The notes under the pieces: model-generated
What the model saw: only the letters and a program-made list of their open reading frames with translations
Told to the model about the DNA's origin: nothing
The model's database searches: none
Program-made: the position numbers and the translations under genes
Assembly (NCBI GenBank): GCA_002179805.1
Contig: NAVB01000120.1
Span: 1 to 64,000, forward strand
DNA: 64,000 nucleotides
Origin: Acanthamoeba lenticulata
Lineage: Eukaryota > Discosea > Longamoebia > Acanthamoebidae
Direction: 5' to 3'
Shown: positions 45,096 through 56,805 of the stretch, one piece after another
Layout of the letters: each line of letters begins with the position of its first letter
Numbering within the stretch: the stretch's first letter is position 1

Positions 45096-45954
45096 ATGGA
45101 AGAGTCGCAACAGCAGCAGGGCAGCAATAAGCTGGTAGTAAAATTGGTTTTGATTGGAGACTCCTCGGTGGGCAAGACCTCCCTTGCGACCCAATTCTCC
45201 TTGAAGCGATTCTACGAAGGGCATGTGCCCACGATTGGAGGCAGTTTTTATCAGCGGGTCCTCGTCGCCTCTGGAGATCCCGCCTCTCCACCCCAGGACG
45301 TACTCATCAACTGTTGGGACACCGCGGGTGGGGATCCCCCCCCCCTCTCTTGTATTGCTTCTCTTCCTGACAACGTTGTGTTGCAGGCCAGGAGCGGTTT
45401 AACAGCATGGCTTCCATCTTTTATCGAGATGCACAAGTGGCGTTGGTTACCTTCGACGTGACCTCGCGTGATAGCTTCGAGCGGGCGCAGTGGTGGCTGG
45501 ACGAGCTCAAGCAGAAGGGACCACCAGACGCGGTGATCGTGTTGGTGCGTACAATCCTAAGAGGTAGAGGAGTTGTGCAGTCTCTGATCCGAGGAAGGCT
45601 CTTCTACAGGTGGGCAACAAAGTGGACATCCAGCATGGCCGAAGGGTGAGCACAAAGGAAGCTGAAGCCTACTTCAAGCAGCGGCCTGAGCTGGCGTTCT
45701 ACGCCGAGACCTCAGGCATGCGCCTTCTCCCATGTCGAGCGAGCACTGCTTTCATCTAACGTGCGTTGGCTTTCACTTGTGTGGGATGATCACCAACAGC
45801 CAAGACCGACCAAGGCGTGACGGAGCTCTTTGAACGAGCAGCACGAGAGGCAGTTGAGCGCGGTATCGCCCAGCCGGAGCGACCCCAGCAGGGCCGCATC
45901 ACCGCGACCCCGGCAGCGCGCTCCTCCTATGGGTCCTATTGCTGCGGCTCCTAA
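45096..45954 (+). CDS. Rab family small GTPase (Rab5/Rab21-like)
   Basis: The product is predicted to regulate vesicle traffic, probably endocytic. All nucleotide motifs are present: P-loop GDSSVGKTS, switch I with Thr in HVPTIGGSF, DTAG in CWDTAG joined over an intron to QERFNSMASIFYRDAQ, NKxD in GNKVDI, and the SAK motif split by an intron (ETSA joined to KTDQGVTELFERA). The effector side reads VALVTFDVTSRDSFERAQWW. The C-terminal end SYCCGS has a Cys pair for geranylgeranylation. An unusual insert of about seven residues (SGDPASPP) sits between the two strands flanking switch I. The start MEESQQQQGSNKLVV is the ATG nearest the fold. Subclass cannot be fixed from this alone. Confidence 0.9.
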
Positions 45955-46034
45955 AGACCAAGTCTCGTGAGCCTTGTGAATAAAGTCTCCTGTACAGAGA
46001 GAAGACTCGTTTTGTCGACAAAGCGCAGGCAAAG

Positions 46035-48083
46035 ATGGAGCTGGAGATGAACGCCGCGGCATCATCAACAGGAGAGAAACACGAGAACGGAGAGACCTCC
46101 GTGCTGCTGGGCAACCACGAGGACTATGTCTCGCAGGTTGCGGTCATTCCTACCGTTGGTGCGATCTCCGGCGTGTGCATCTCGCAATTTGATTTTGCTG
46201 TGATTTTGGTCCGTCGCGACACTTGAACCTGATGTGGAGAACGCTCGCAAAATGACTACAGGTGCCGAATCCGCTTTTGACGTGCTCTCTGCCGGTATAG
46301 ATGGCGTCCTGCACTGCCACTCGGTCAGCGCGCAGGGCGGGTACGCACAGCACAAGCAAACCTGCAACTACGTTCGCTGATGTTTGCTCACAACTATGTC
46401 CTTTACGAGCAGACAGGTGCAGGTGAAGCAGACGTGGGAGGTGCTGAAGGAGAACTTCCCGCTGCTGGCATTGGCCACAGCGACCAACTTTGGCTACTCG
46501 CTGGTGGCCGTGGGCGGGATGGGCCACAAGATCCACCTCCTTATCCGAGGTACTGCGCGTCTCGCCTCTCGCCAACTTTCTTTCTTCACCATCAGCTCAT
46601 GAGCCTGCATCTCATGTGGGACAGACCACGGCAAGTGGGTGCCGCTGCTCGTGTTGGCGACGCGGAAGCCCGTCACGGCCCTCCTCATCCAGTCCGACTC
46701 TGCTCAGAAGGTGGCCATCACGCGCGCATTCGCCGCAGTCGTGTGCTGAGGCAGTTTGGACTCACGCCACTGCGCCATCGCCACAGAAAAAGGCCACCCA
46801 CGGCGTGCACTGGGGCATCAACGTGTTCGCCGCCTCGCAGGACAAGGACGTCCATCGCTTCACCGTGTGTACGTGTCCAGTCGCCCTCTTCTTTCTTGTC
46901 TTTATTGGTGAAGCGCTGGTCTCATCTCATCACACCTGGCCTTGGCACAGTGATCAACAGAGACGACAAGGAGGGCAGCGCTTGGACAGTGACCGTCACG
47001 GGCTCGGCGGCTATGACGGTTCGTTTGTGTCCTCTTCATGAACAACATCGAATTGAACCCATGTAGCAAGAGTCTGACGGGCGGGACCATCAGGGCCATA
47101 CGGACCACGTCCGGGCCGTTGCGATGGCGCCAGCCGCAGAGGGCACCAGCGAGCAGTACTTGGGCTCCGCCTCGGACGACGGCACGGTCAAGGTACGCGC
47201 CTTGACTGCGCCGGAGCTCTTGGCGTTCCAGAGGTAAAGCATGACCGACTTCACCACCGCGGGCCGACACCACACCAGGTGTGGAAGCTGCCGACGATGA
47301 CGGAGCAGTGCGCATGCGAGGGTCATCGCGACGACGTCCTCTCCTTGTCCATGGACTTCTACTCGCCCCAAAACGTACTTTGCGATTCCTTACTGCTTTG
47401 CTGTTGGTGACGATGGCCTCCTGAGGCCCGCACTGACCTGCCCGCGGCCCTCCAGCCCACCATTGTGACGGGCGGCAAGGACCGAACCGTCCGTATATGG
47501 GGCGAAGGTAGCAACAGGGCCGGGGCGTCGACGACCTGCCTGGCCACGTTCATGCTGCCCGCGGTCGCTCGTAGCATGGCCGTACGTGAGCATATTTCAT
47601 CGTTTCTTGTTCGCTGTAGCTTGAAACTGACGTCAGCGCTATCGCTTGTAGACGACAAAGCCCAAGCCTAATGAACCCTACGGCGACATCGTTGTGGGCT
47701 GCGGCGATGGCCAGCTGAGGCTGTGGCGATACACCAAGGACCGTAAGGAGCAGGAAGGCGGGCAGCACCAGCCGAGGTCGGTTGTACAGGCGCCGCCGAC
47801 AGCCAGCCAGAGCAAGAGCGCCAAGCGGCGGGCCAAGAAGGAGCGACGACGGCAGAGCGAGAGCGCCATGGAGGTAGAGGAGGAGACAGCGGGCACTACA
47901 CGGGAATGGGGTGAGGCCAAGTGGGTGCAAATCGCAAGCGTGCGAGCGCACAGCGAATCCATCGCCTCCATCGCCCTTGTAGAGCTGCCTGAGCTCCAGC
48001 AGGAGGGCGCATCGTCGCTCGTGGTGGTTAGCGGTGCCAACGACGGCCGTGTCGTGCTTACCCGCGTGAGCACGTCGACATAA
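46035..48083 (+). CDS. WD40-repeat protein, unidentified
   Basis: This many-exon gene encodes a seven-blade-type propeller that I cannot assign to an orthologue. The start is MELEMNAAASSTGEKHENGE. Blades appear as FDVLSAGIDGVLHCHSVS, LATATNFGYSLVAVGGMGHK with IHLLIR, WVPLLVLATRKPVTALLIQS, HTDHVRAVAMAPAAEGTSEQ with YLGSASDDGTVKVWKL, HRDDVLSLSMDFYSP, TIVTGGKDRTVRIWGEG, and DIVVGCGDGQLRLWRYTKD. A Lys/Arg/Glu-rich insert follows (about 47740-47900), and the last blade is LVVVSGANDGRVVLTRVS. There is no signal peptide. It likely serves as a scaffold. The start is supported by an acidic head followed directly by blade-like sequence, but it could be further upstream. Confidence 0.75.
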
Positions 48084-48210
48084 AATCATGCCGTTGCTTT
48101 CCCGCGCTTTTGTACTTGCATCTGTTGTTGCGCTAGATTGTTGTTTGTTGGTAAGGTGGTCCGATCGGCAGCGCTAGACAGCGAAAAGCGTCGTTTTGAA
48201 GTGTACCTAC

Positions 48211-51200
48211 ATGGCCACGACAGTGACCCATCACCACCGTCATGGAGCCGAGGAGCCCGAGGCGAATCGGTTCACATCGGCGAACCCGCAAATGGAGTAC
48301 CTGCTGGAGGGTCTGGCTGCTGAAGCACAACGGCAGGGCCTTCAAACACGCTACAAAGCATATGTCACTGTACTTGCACCCCACGCTGCTGTTCTGCGTA
48401 CCTTTTGGGTTGTCAACCATTCGATTTGGCGGCAATCGTGCAGGCACTGCGGTCTTTGCAAAAGTACCCGCTTCCGCTCAAGAACGGCCAGGAGGCCATG
48501 ATGCTCGAGGTTCGTCTCCTCTTCCCAGCCTCAGCTCCGCGGCAACCTGACGTCGGAGGGCATCTGCAGGGTATTGGCGCGGCCATCGCGTGCAAGCTGG
48601 ACCAGCTACTTCCTCGCCTGCACAAAGAGATCGAGAAGAAGAAGAAGAAAGAGGGGAAGAAGGCCACCACAAAGCCGACCGGTCGCAGTACGCATGCTCA
48701 AGTCCCTTCTTGCACGCAACGTGCATCTCACCAGGGTTTCCCTGTCGTGACAGAACGGACGCGGGAGGATCCACACTCTTGCGAGAACGCGCGCAGCACG
48801 GCCACCAACACCAGCAGCAGCGCAGCGAGCACTGAAGCAGCCTCGCGCCCAGCCACGACGACCGAGCCCGAGCAGCCGCCCAGCAAGCGCCAGCGGGCCC
48901 ACGCGTATACGCCTCGCCTGCGATCCGGTGCGCAGACCACTGCTCCGCCTCCCGTGCGTGTCCTTTGGCTGACGTCAGCTGTCGTCAAAAAACAGTCCCG
49001 TACGCGGTCGTGATGGCCCTGCACCAGGGCGGCCCGGGCGGCGAGCCCATGAGCAAGGCCTCCCTGTTGGCCTTGGCTGCCGGGCTCGCGGACGGTCCCT
49101 CCGCGGGAGGCGGAGACAAGGACGAGGGCGCGTGGAAGACGGCCATCTCGACGCTCGCCAAGAAGGGCTTTGTGCAGCGCCACCCGCTGCTGGGCTCCAC
49201 GCCGCACTACTCGCTCACCCCCGCCGGCGAGGAGCTGGCCGAGCGGCTTTCGGCTGGCAAGAGCGCCACAGCTTCTGGCAATGTCGCAGCTGCGGTCGCG
49301 ACGGAGAAGCCATTCATTCGTGCGCAGCCGCCCCTCAAGAGCAACGCCACCCGCCAGCGCGGTGATGATGATGACGACGATAAAGAGAACCAAAGCCGCG
49401 ACGCCAATGCCAACAGCGCTCCACCGCAGCCCGAGCCTCGACGACGTGTCGTCGTCGCGAGCGTGGCCAAGCCGGCGCCCGTCCCGGCCAGCCACAAGGC
49501 AGCCCTGACGCTGCCGCACGGCGTGGCAGGAGGACAACACGTACAGCTCACGATCGACCTCTGCTGCGACTCGCCCTCGCCCTGCGCGTCGCCTTTGGCC
49601 ACAAGCAAGCAGCTCCTTGCGGCCGCCCCGCGCAGCCCGCTGTCGGCGTACTCGCCGCTCCCGCTGTGGGACGACCACTTGCTCCACCCCGCGTACTACT
49701 CGCCCGCGGGCTTTGCCTCTACGCCGTCCCCCGTCAAGCCGAGGACGACGAAGACAACGACGACGATGACGACGACAAGCGACTCGTTTTCTGGGTTTGA
49801 TTCGGCCTTTGCCTACGTGAGCGACGACGGCCGGTCGTGCAAGTACCGGTGGGAAGCCGCCGAGAAGGTCCACGAGGGCCGCCGCTACTTTTGCATCGCG
49901 ACGGCGGAGGACCCGAGTCGTCTGCCGTGGGCGCGCAAGGACCGCGGCCTGATCGTGTCGCCCTTTCGCAAGAGCAAGAGCAGCAGTAACGCGCTTCACC
50001 GGGCGTGGCTGCACGAGGACGACGCCCCCGTGTGCGCGCCACAGGCCATCTCGACCTCGCTGGTCCCCGCCCGCCCAGCGAGCCCAAGAGGAGGAGCCAT
50101 CACCAAGTCGACGACTTTGGCTTCCTGTTCTTCTTCTCGAGAGAAGCTCGCTCGGCGAGCGCGGAATCTCACGGCGGCGCTCAACAGCGCGCTGGCCAAA
50201 GGCGACGACAACGACGATGACGAGACGCGACCAAAGCCAAAGCCAAAGCAGACAAAGGCGGCGCATACGCGGCGCGACGACGCAGAAGAAGGGCGCGAGA
50301 AGGTCCTGCAGCGAGACGAGTACGAGGTGGTGATGCTGGTCGACACGCGTGAGGTCGCGGGCAAGGGCACGCGAGAGGGCAAGGGCCGCAAGACCCTCTT
50401 TGACGAGCTGCGCAAGCGGGGCGTCGTGTGCGAGGAGCGGAGCCTCGCGCTGGGCGACTTCCTCTGGGTGGCCCGCGACAAGCGGCGGGGCACCGAGTAC
50501 GTGCTGGACGTCATCGTCGAGCGCAAGAAGGTCGACGACCTCTGGGCCAGCATCAAGGACGGCCGCTACTATGAGCAAAAGGTGCGGCCGCGCCCTCTTT
50601 GTCCTCTTCTTCTCTCAGAGCAGGCGCTGACGAGGCGACAACACAGTTCCGCTTGGCCCGAAGCGGCGCCGCGCGGGTGGTGTACATAGTGGAGGGCGCC
50701 CTGCAGCCGGCGAGTGGAAACCAGCAGCACAACAAGGCGACATCGGCTTGGAACCAACTGCCTGTGGACACGCTCGAGTCGGCGCTGGTGTCCACGCAGG
50801 TGGGAAGCGGCTTCGTGGTCCACCGCTCCGCCTCCCTCCGCGACTCGATCTCCTTCCTCAAGGCCCTCACTCGGCAGCTTTCGGCGCGCACCGATCCCAT
50901 CGTCCTTCGCGCCGAGGAAGATGATGGCGATCACGACAACGATGATGATGAACTTGGGACCGATCAGGAGACCTTCGCGCGCGAGAAGCAGTCGACTGCG
51001 CTATGGGAGATTGGCCGATGGAGCGAGAAGGTCTCCAAGAGCGGGAATCTCACCATCACGGACGTGTGGGCCAAGCAGTTGCTGCAGGTGCGCAACTCGC
51101 CTGCCCTTCCTTGCCTCTCGAGGCTCTGACGTTCTTTTTCGCGAATCTTGACTGTGTCCAGATCAACGGCGTGTCGCCGCCCAAGGCCAAGGCCATCACC

Positions 51201-51404
51201 GACGTCTACGCCACGCCGCGAGCGCTGGCCGACGCGTACGAGCGCTGCGCGGATCGTGCCGAGCGCGAGGCTTTGCTGGCCCATCTCACCGGCGGCGGCC
51301 GCAAGCTCGGGCCCGTCCTCAGCAAGCGCATTCACGACACCATGTGGTGCAGCACACAAACGGGAAAGCGAGCCACGTCCTCATCCTCTTCTTCTTCTTC
51401 TTGA
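48211..51404 (+). CDS. MUS81: Structure-specific endonuclease MUS81
   Basis: The product is the catalytic subunit that cleaves 3'-flaps, stalled forks and nicked Holliday junctions with an EME partner. The N-terminal helix-hairpin-helix part reads NPQMEYLLEGLAAEAQRQGL, ALRSLQKYPLPLKNGQEAMM, and GIGAAIACKLDQLLPRLH. A winged-helix region follows (ISTLAKKGFVQRHPLLGS, HYSLTPAGEELAERL), then a long Ser/Lys linker. The XPF-type nuclease spans 50318-50950: VVMLVDTREV, LFDELRKRGVVCEERSLALG, and the active-site VIVERKKVDDLWASIKDGRY (ERKxxxD), then RVVYIVEGAL. The C-terminal HhH reads QINGVSPPKAKAITDVYATP. Ser-rich tail ends at 51404. The ATG at 48211 (MATTVTHHHRHGAEEP) is the first in frame. Confidence 0.9.
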
Positions 51405-51434
51405 ATACAACACATCTTTTTTACCACCAACATC

Positions 51435-54400
51435 TCATATGAAGGCCGCCCCGAGGGCGCGCGGGAAGCGCGGCTCCTCCGGTTGTTGGCGGTTGGTGGC
51501 TGCAGCGCCAGTGTTGGCGCCGCTCGTGGCGGCCGCAGCGCCGGCGGCAAAGTTGGCGAAAAGGAGGGAGAGCTCGCGGACGCCGAGGCGATGCGGGTTG
51601 CCGCCTTCAAAGGCGCCTCGGGCGAGTTCGTTCTTCTTGCGCTGGAGGTCGAGGATGCGCTCCTCGATCGAGTTGACGATGATGAACCGTGTCACCACCA
51701 CCGGCAGCTTCTGGCCCAGCCTGTGGGCGCGGTCAATGGCCTGCTGCTCGGTGGCCGGGTTCCACCACGGGTCCAGCAAGTACAGCCGCGACGCCGCTGT
51801 CAAGTTGAGCCCGAACCCACCCTGTGCTCACGACACATATCGTCAGTCAATCACTCGGGCCAAGCTTGCTGAGGTCCTGGTGGTCTCAGGGGTAGCGGCA
51901 CGCACGGCCTTGAGGCTGATGAGGAAGACGGTGACACTGGAGTCGTTCCGGAAGCGCTCCATGGCGCGCTGGCGCTTGGGCTTGCTCATGGTGCCGTCGA
52001 GGCGCACAAACGTGAAGCCACGCCACCGCAGGATGTGCGCTACCATGTCCAGGTACCGCGTGAACTGCGAGTAGACGAGCGACTTGACGCCCGTCTCGCT
52101 CGTCCGGATGGTCTCCAGCTCGTTCAGCAACGACTGTCAAGAAGAAGAAAAAGAAAAAGAAGGCGCACAGCCGCGTCAACAATGATGATGCCACGAGGAA
52201 AAGAGGGAACAGAGGCGCACCTGGAGCTTGATGCTCTGGAGGAGCATATCGATCTCCACTTGGTCGCGCCGCTCATCCTCCTCGATATCCCACTCCTCTG
52301 GCGCCGTTGGCTCGTCCGGGGGTTCTTCGTTCGCTTCCGTTTCGGCCTCTGCCTCAGCCTCGCGTTTGACTTTCCCTTCCTCTTCGTTCTTTTCCTCTTT
52401 CTTGACCTGCAGCGGCTCTTTGGCTGCTTCACAGTCTTCTTCGTCATCGTGCGTCGGCTGTTCGCACTTGACTCGTTCCTCTGCCTTGACCTCTGCCTTT
52501 ACTTCGGGCTTGATTTCCGGCGGCACCGGCGGCAGCGAGCCGGAAGATCGGGTGAGCGAGAGGCCCAGATCGGCCAGCAGCATGTCGTCGTCCTCGTCCT
52601 CGTCGACAGCCTTGCCCTTCTCCTGCTTCAGCTTGCCCTTGCCCTTCTTGTCCTGCTGCCGCCTTTGCAGAGGCGTCCCAACGGTGGCGGAGGAACTCAA
52701 CAGCAGTCTGTCGTCATCGCCGAGATCGACGTCATCCTCATCGCTGAGGTCAAGGGACTGGAAAAGCGCGCTTCGCTCGTCCTCGTCCTCTTCATCATCC
52801 TCGTCTTCTTCTTCTTCTTCTTCTTCATCTTCGTCGTATCGTCCACGCCGGCGCTTGCGCCGACTCTGTTCCCGCTTGACGTGGGATGAAGCCTGGCCGT
52901 TGCGCTTTGCGCGCGCGACCGGCTCGTCGGGCTCGTCGAGCCTAAGGCGCGAGCCCGTGCTGGTGCTGCCCAGCTTCAGCGGCAGCCGACACTCAGGGCA
53001 CTGCTGCAGGCCCTCGTGCTCCTCGTGCCAGTCCTCCAGGCACTGTGCGCGTCGCCAATCAGATTTCGATCGAAAAAAAAACACAAAAACTTGAACAAGT
53101 ATGCGCGTACGCTTCGGCAAAAGACGTGGCCGCACGACGTGACGACCTTGGCCCCAGGAGGCACCTCGTCAAAGCACAGCCGACAGAGCTCGACCACGCC
53201 CAACAGCTCGCTGAACAAGGCGCGGCTCTCGGCCGTCGGCGGTAGCCCATTCGCGGCTTCGCCGTCTGCCCGCATGAGTCGTGCGTCAGCATCATGCTGA
53301 CGTCAGCCCTGGGGGGAGGGTGATCGCGTACTCGCACTGGGGACTTGGAGGCTGGCGGCAGCCTGGCGCAGGCGCATGCCCACGTCGTAGTAGGAGATCG
53401 GCCGCCGAGCGCGGCCGCGGGCCCGGTGCCGCTGCTGTGCGGCGCGGCGACCGCGCGATGTTCGCCGGCGTGCGGCGTCGGCTTCCCACTGCTGCTTCTC
53501 CATCTGGGAGAGGGCCACCAGCATGGGCTGGTCGCACACCTGCCGCAGGCGCAGCAGCAGGCTTAGGATGTGCAGGTAGTGCTCCAGCACCGTGCCCTGT
53601 AGTTTATGTTTTGATTATTGAATATTAGTTTTTTTTTGTTTTTGTTGAAATAAAAGGAATAAATAATTGTCAAGAATTGAAGGCACCTCGCTGTAGTACT
53701 GGGCAAAGAGCTCGGCCGAGGACTGGAAGAGCTTGTCGTAGATGGCCTGGTGGACGGGGTCGAGTACGAGCTTGCTCTCAACAATTGTGAGCGGCGGCAG
53801 ATCGACGATGGGCTTGCCTCCGATCTCGTAGTCCTTCGGCCGCCGAAGCAGCAACCTGAGCAGGATGCTCTGGACACCAGCAAGAACCCTTGATAAGTCA
53901 TGACTTTTTGGATGTCTTCATCACCCTTCTTGGAGGATGGCAACAGAGACACGCCTCTCCCATACCTTGAGAGCCGTGAAGTCGCCTGAGGGGTCGATGT
54001 TTTGCTTCCACCAGGTTTTGTCCATGCACTCGGGCACGCGCAGGAAGTGAAGCAACGAGTACATGTCGTCCAAGCTGCGTGACGCGCAGACCACAAAAGT
54101 GAGGAACGACGATCCAGCGAAATAGGCGAGACATGGCTGTTGTGTGTGCAGACCTGTTCTGGATGGGCGTGCCGCTCATGACCCAACGGAACCGGGACTT
54201 GAGGGCGTATGCAGACCTGGCCGTGTGGGTGCTCTCATTGCGAATGATGTGGCCCTCGTCCAGCACAACTCGATACCTAAATTGTGCAAATGCAAAACAA
54301 CAGGAGGCATCAGCTGACGACGACACAGTTGGAAACAAAGGGAGAAGGTCATGACATGTACATACCAGGAGATCTGGTGAAGTGGGCCAATGCGCCGTTG

Positions 54401-56636
54401 GACAAAGGCGCGCGCTTCATCTTCGGACGACCAGCTGCGGGCCATCGTGCCGTAGGTCGTGAGCACTGCCGTGTCGTCGGGTGGACACACTTTGAGAATC
54501 AAGTAGGGTGGGCGAGGCCCAGGCAGGCACGAACCAATGTCGTATTCGGCAAGCGTTGCAACATCGAGGTCCTTCTTGTTGGCACCGTAGAACTCGGCGA
54601 TGCGAAGCAAACCGTCGCGGCTCTTCTCGCGCGCCTCCTGGTGCCACTGCGACAATGTCGACAGAGGACACATCACGAGCGTCCCGCCCTGTGGTGTATA
54701 CGAAATACAGATCAGCGTCATGTGAACCAAGTGGAGCCACCCAAAGGCCACACAAGGAAGACGATCCACGAACGTAAGTCCTGGTACGATGCTGCTGCTC
54801 CATAGCCGCGCGCTGCGCGTCCAGTGTGTGCAGCACGAGTGCCAACATTTCGATTGTCTTGCCCACGCCTGCCCACAATGAGACCACCGACAGTCACTGT
54901 GAGTCTGGCAAGGCGCAATTGGGACTTTACACAGGCCATGGTACCCATGGCATCGGCCAGGATGCCGCCCTTGGTGAGGGCGTTCTTTTCCTGCTTGTTG
55001 AGCCACCAGAGGGCCTGCCTCTGGTGGGGGAGCAGCTGAACTTCGAGACCGGGCGGTTCGGGCAGCTCCTCCTCAATCTCAGCATTCATGGGGCTGTTAA
55101 CGTACAGCTGCTCGCCAGAGGCGCGGTGAGACCTTTTCATCCATGCAAACAATGAAGTAGTAACTCAAGGGCACGTGCCTGGATGTTCTCGTAGGCGGTT
55201 CGGGCTGGTGCCGAGGGTGCTGAAGACCGATCGAGCAGGCCTAGCGGCAGGCCAAGAGACACGGTGAGACCCCTTCTAATGCAGAAAAAGAGGGAGCGCG
55301 TACCCAAGTCCTCTTCAGCCTCATTGAGGCCGGTGTCCTCATCGTCAGGTTGAATGAGCCGTCGGCGCCTTCTTCCGGTCGGCGTGGGCGGATTCTCGCC
55401 TGCGAAGAGGCCGCCAAGGAAGGACGAAGAAGAAGAAACTGAGGCAGATGAAACTGCTGGTAACGACATCGCTGGCAGAGTCGTTGGCAGGAGTTCGCCA
55501 CTGTGCATACGTGCTGCGATGACTTCGAGCGGGAGACCAGACGCCAGTGCCTCTTCCACGCGTTGGAACAGGAGCTCCTGCGCCGCACTGTCCCCAGGGA
55601 TCCCCCGCAACAAGGCGGCAGCGTCGTCTACGTTAAGTCGCCGCCGCTTCCGGCGATCGGCATCCGTTTGAAGGCCGGTCATGTCGATAATTGGCGAGCT
55701 AGTGCTGCTGCTGCTTGTGGTGGCAATGGTGGTAAGGTCTGAGAGGGCCGCGACCTTGTGGTCCTTAGCCTCGCCGACGATTTCCATAACGCTGCCCGAA
55801 TCGGGCTCATCCAGGTCATCCATATCAGTGAGGTCGATCACAGCCGAAGCGGCTTGAACTGAGGCGGAGGACGTAGTCGTAGACATGGACCGTGAGGACA
55901 TTTCGCGCTTCGATTCAGCTTTGGCGGTGCCGACAACGATAATGTCGTTCTCGAGATCATCATCCACCAGTTCCAGAAGACGGACGGTGGCGGTCGCGGC
56001 TTCCGACTGCGCGACCGTTGATAGCGCTTGAGCTGGGATCGCGTGAGACGAAGGCAGTGGCGGCAGCGAAAGAGGAGCAGCAGGAGAAGGGGCGGGCATC
56101 GAGGGCAACGATGGTGGCGCAGCGGCAGAGGGCCCAGTGGCCGCCGTGGCCTTGCGAGTGTCGTCATCGACAAGGCGTTTGATAAGTTGTGCTTTCAGGC
56201 CGGTTTGTGACAGACCACGCGCCTTGAGGAGGGACTTGAGCTCGACCACGCGCAGGTTGCCGTAGGCTGCCGCCCCTGTCGGTGGTGGGCGGTGCTGCAA
56301 GTGCGGCAGGAGCGGCACCAAAGGAGCTGAGGATGTGGCAAGTGGTGCCGGGGTGAGGGTGGGGACGACAGCCAACGGAGCTGCAGCGGCAATGGGCGCG
56401 GTAGCAGCCGCTGGCCGAGTGGCAGCAATTTGACCCTGTGGGTGAGGCACGAAGCCCGAGAGGGAGGAGGCATGTTCGGACAGGTAAGCCAACGCGCGCT
56501 CGGCCAATCCTGACACCGACCCAAGCACCGTTTGCGCAAGATGGGGTTGAATGATGTGCTGTGAGGGAGGATGATTCTGGGTCAAAACCTTCCTCGTAGA
56601 GGGCACATCTTTGCCGGCCGCCGCTCCCTCCTCCAT
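51435..56636 (-). CDS. SAP-SNF2 helicase-RING (RAD5/HLTF-like) protein
   Basis: The product is predicted to be a RAD5/RAD16-type DNA translocase and E3 ligase. The start [20 protein letters not shown] leads to an Ala/Pro region and a SAP DNA-binding motif ([20 protein letters not shown], about 56250-56170). A long acidic/Ser linker follows. The SNF2 N-lobe reads [71 protein letters not shown] (motif II DEGH), and [10 protein letters not shown]. The RING finger between lobes is [19 protein letters not shown], and [10 protein letters not shown]. The C-lobe gives [48 protein letters not shown], and [17 protein letters not shown]. Helicase and RING motifs look intact. No HIRAN domain is seen. Confidence 0.88.
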
Positions 56637-56805
56637 TCAGCTGGATTGGATGTACAGTTGCTGCGTTTGTAGCGTTTATTTTTTGAACTTGGCCCAAGTT
56701 CAAAAAATTCCAGGCAGATGTCGACACTAATATTTGAGTGTCCGGTGCGCCTTGTCGCTCTCTGCTACGAGGAGTTTGTCTTCGTCCAGTGTCTGTTGTA
56801 GCAAG

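Noticed and set aside
48728..50578. Long open frame (616 codons) on the minus strand opposite MUS81
   Set aside because: It is the antisense shadow of a GC-rich exon that carries clear nuclease motifs; it has no domain pattern and Arg/Ala/Val-rich composition.
51483..52889. Plus-strand frames opposite the helicase gene
   Set aside because: No domain, and the opposite strand carries conserved SNF2 and RING motifs.
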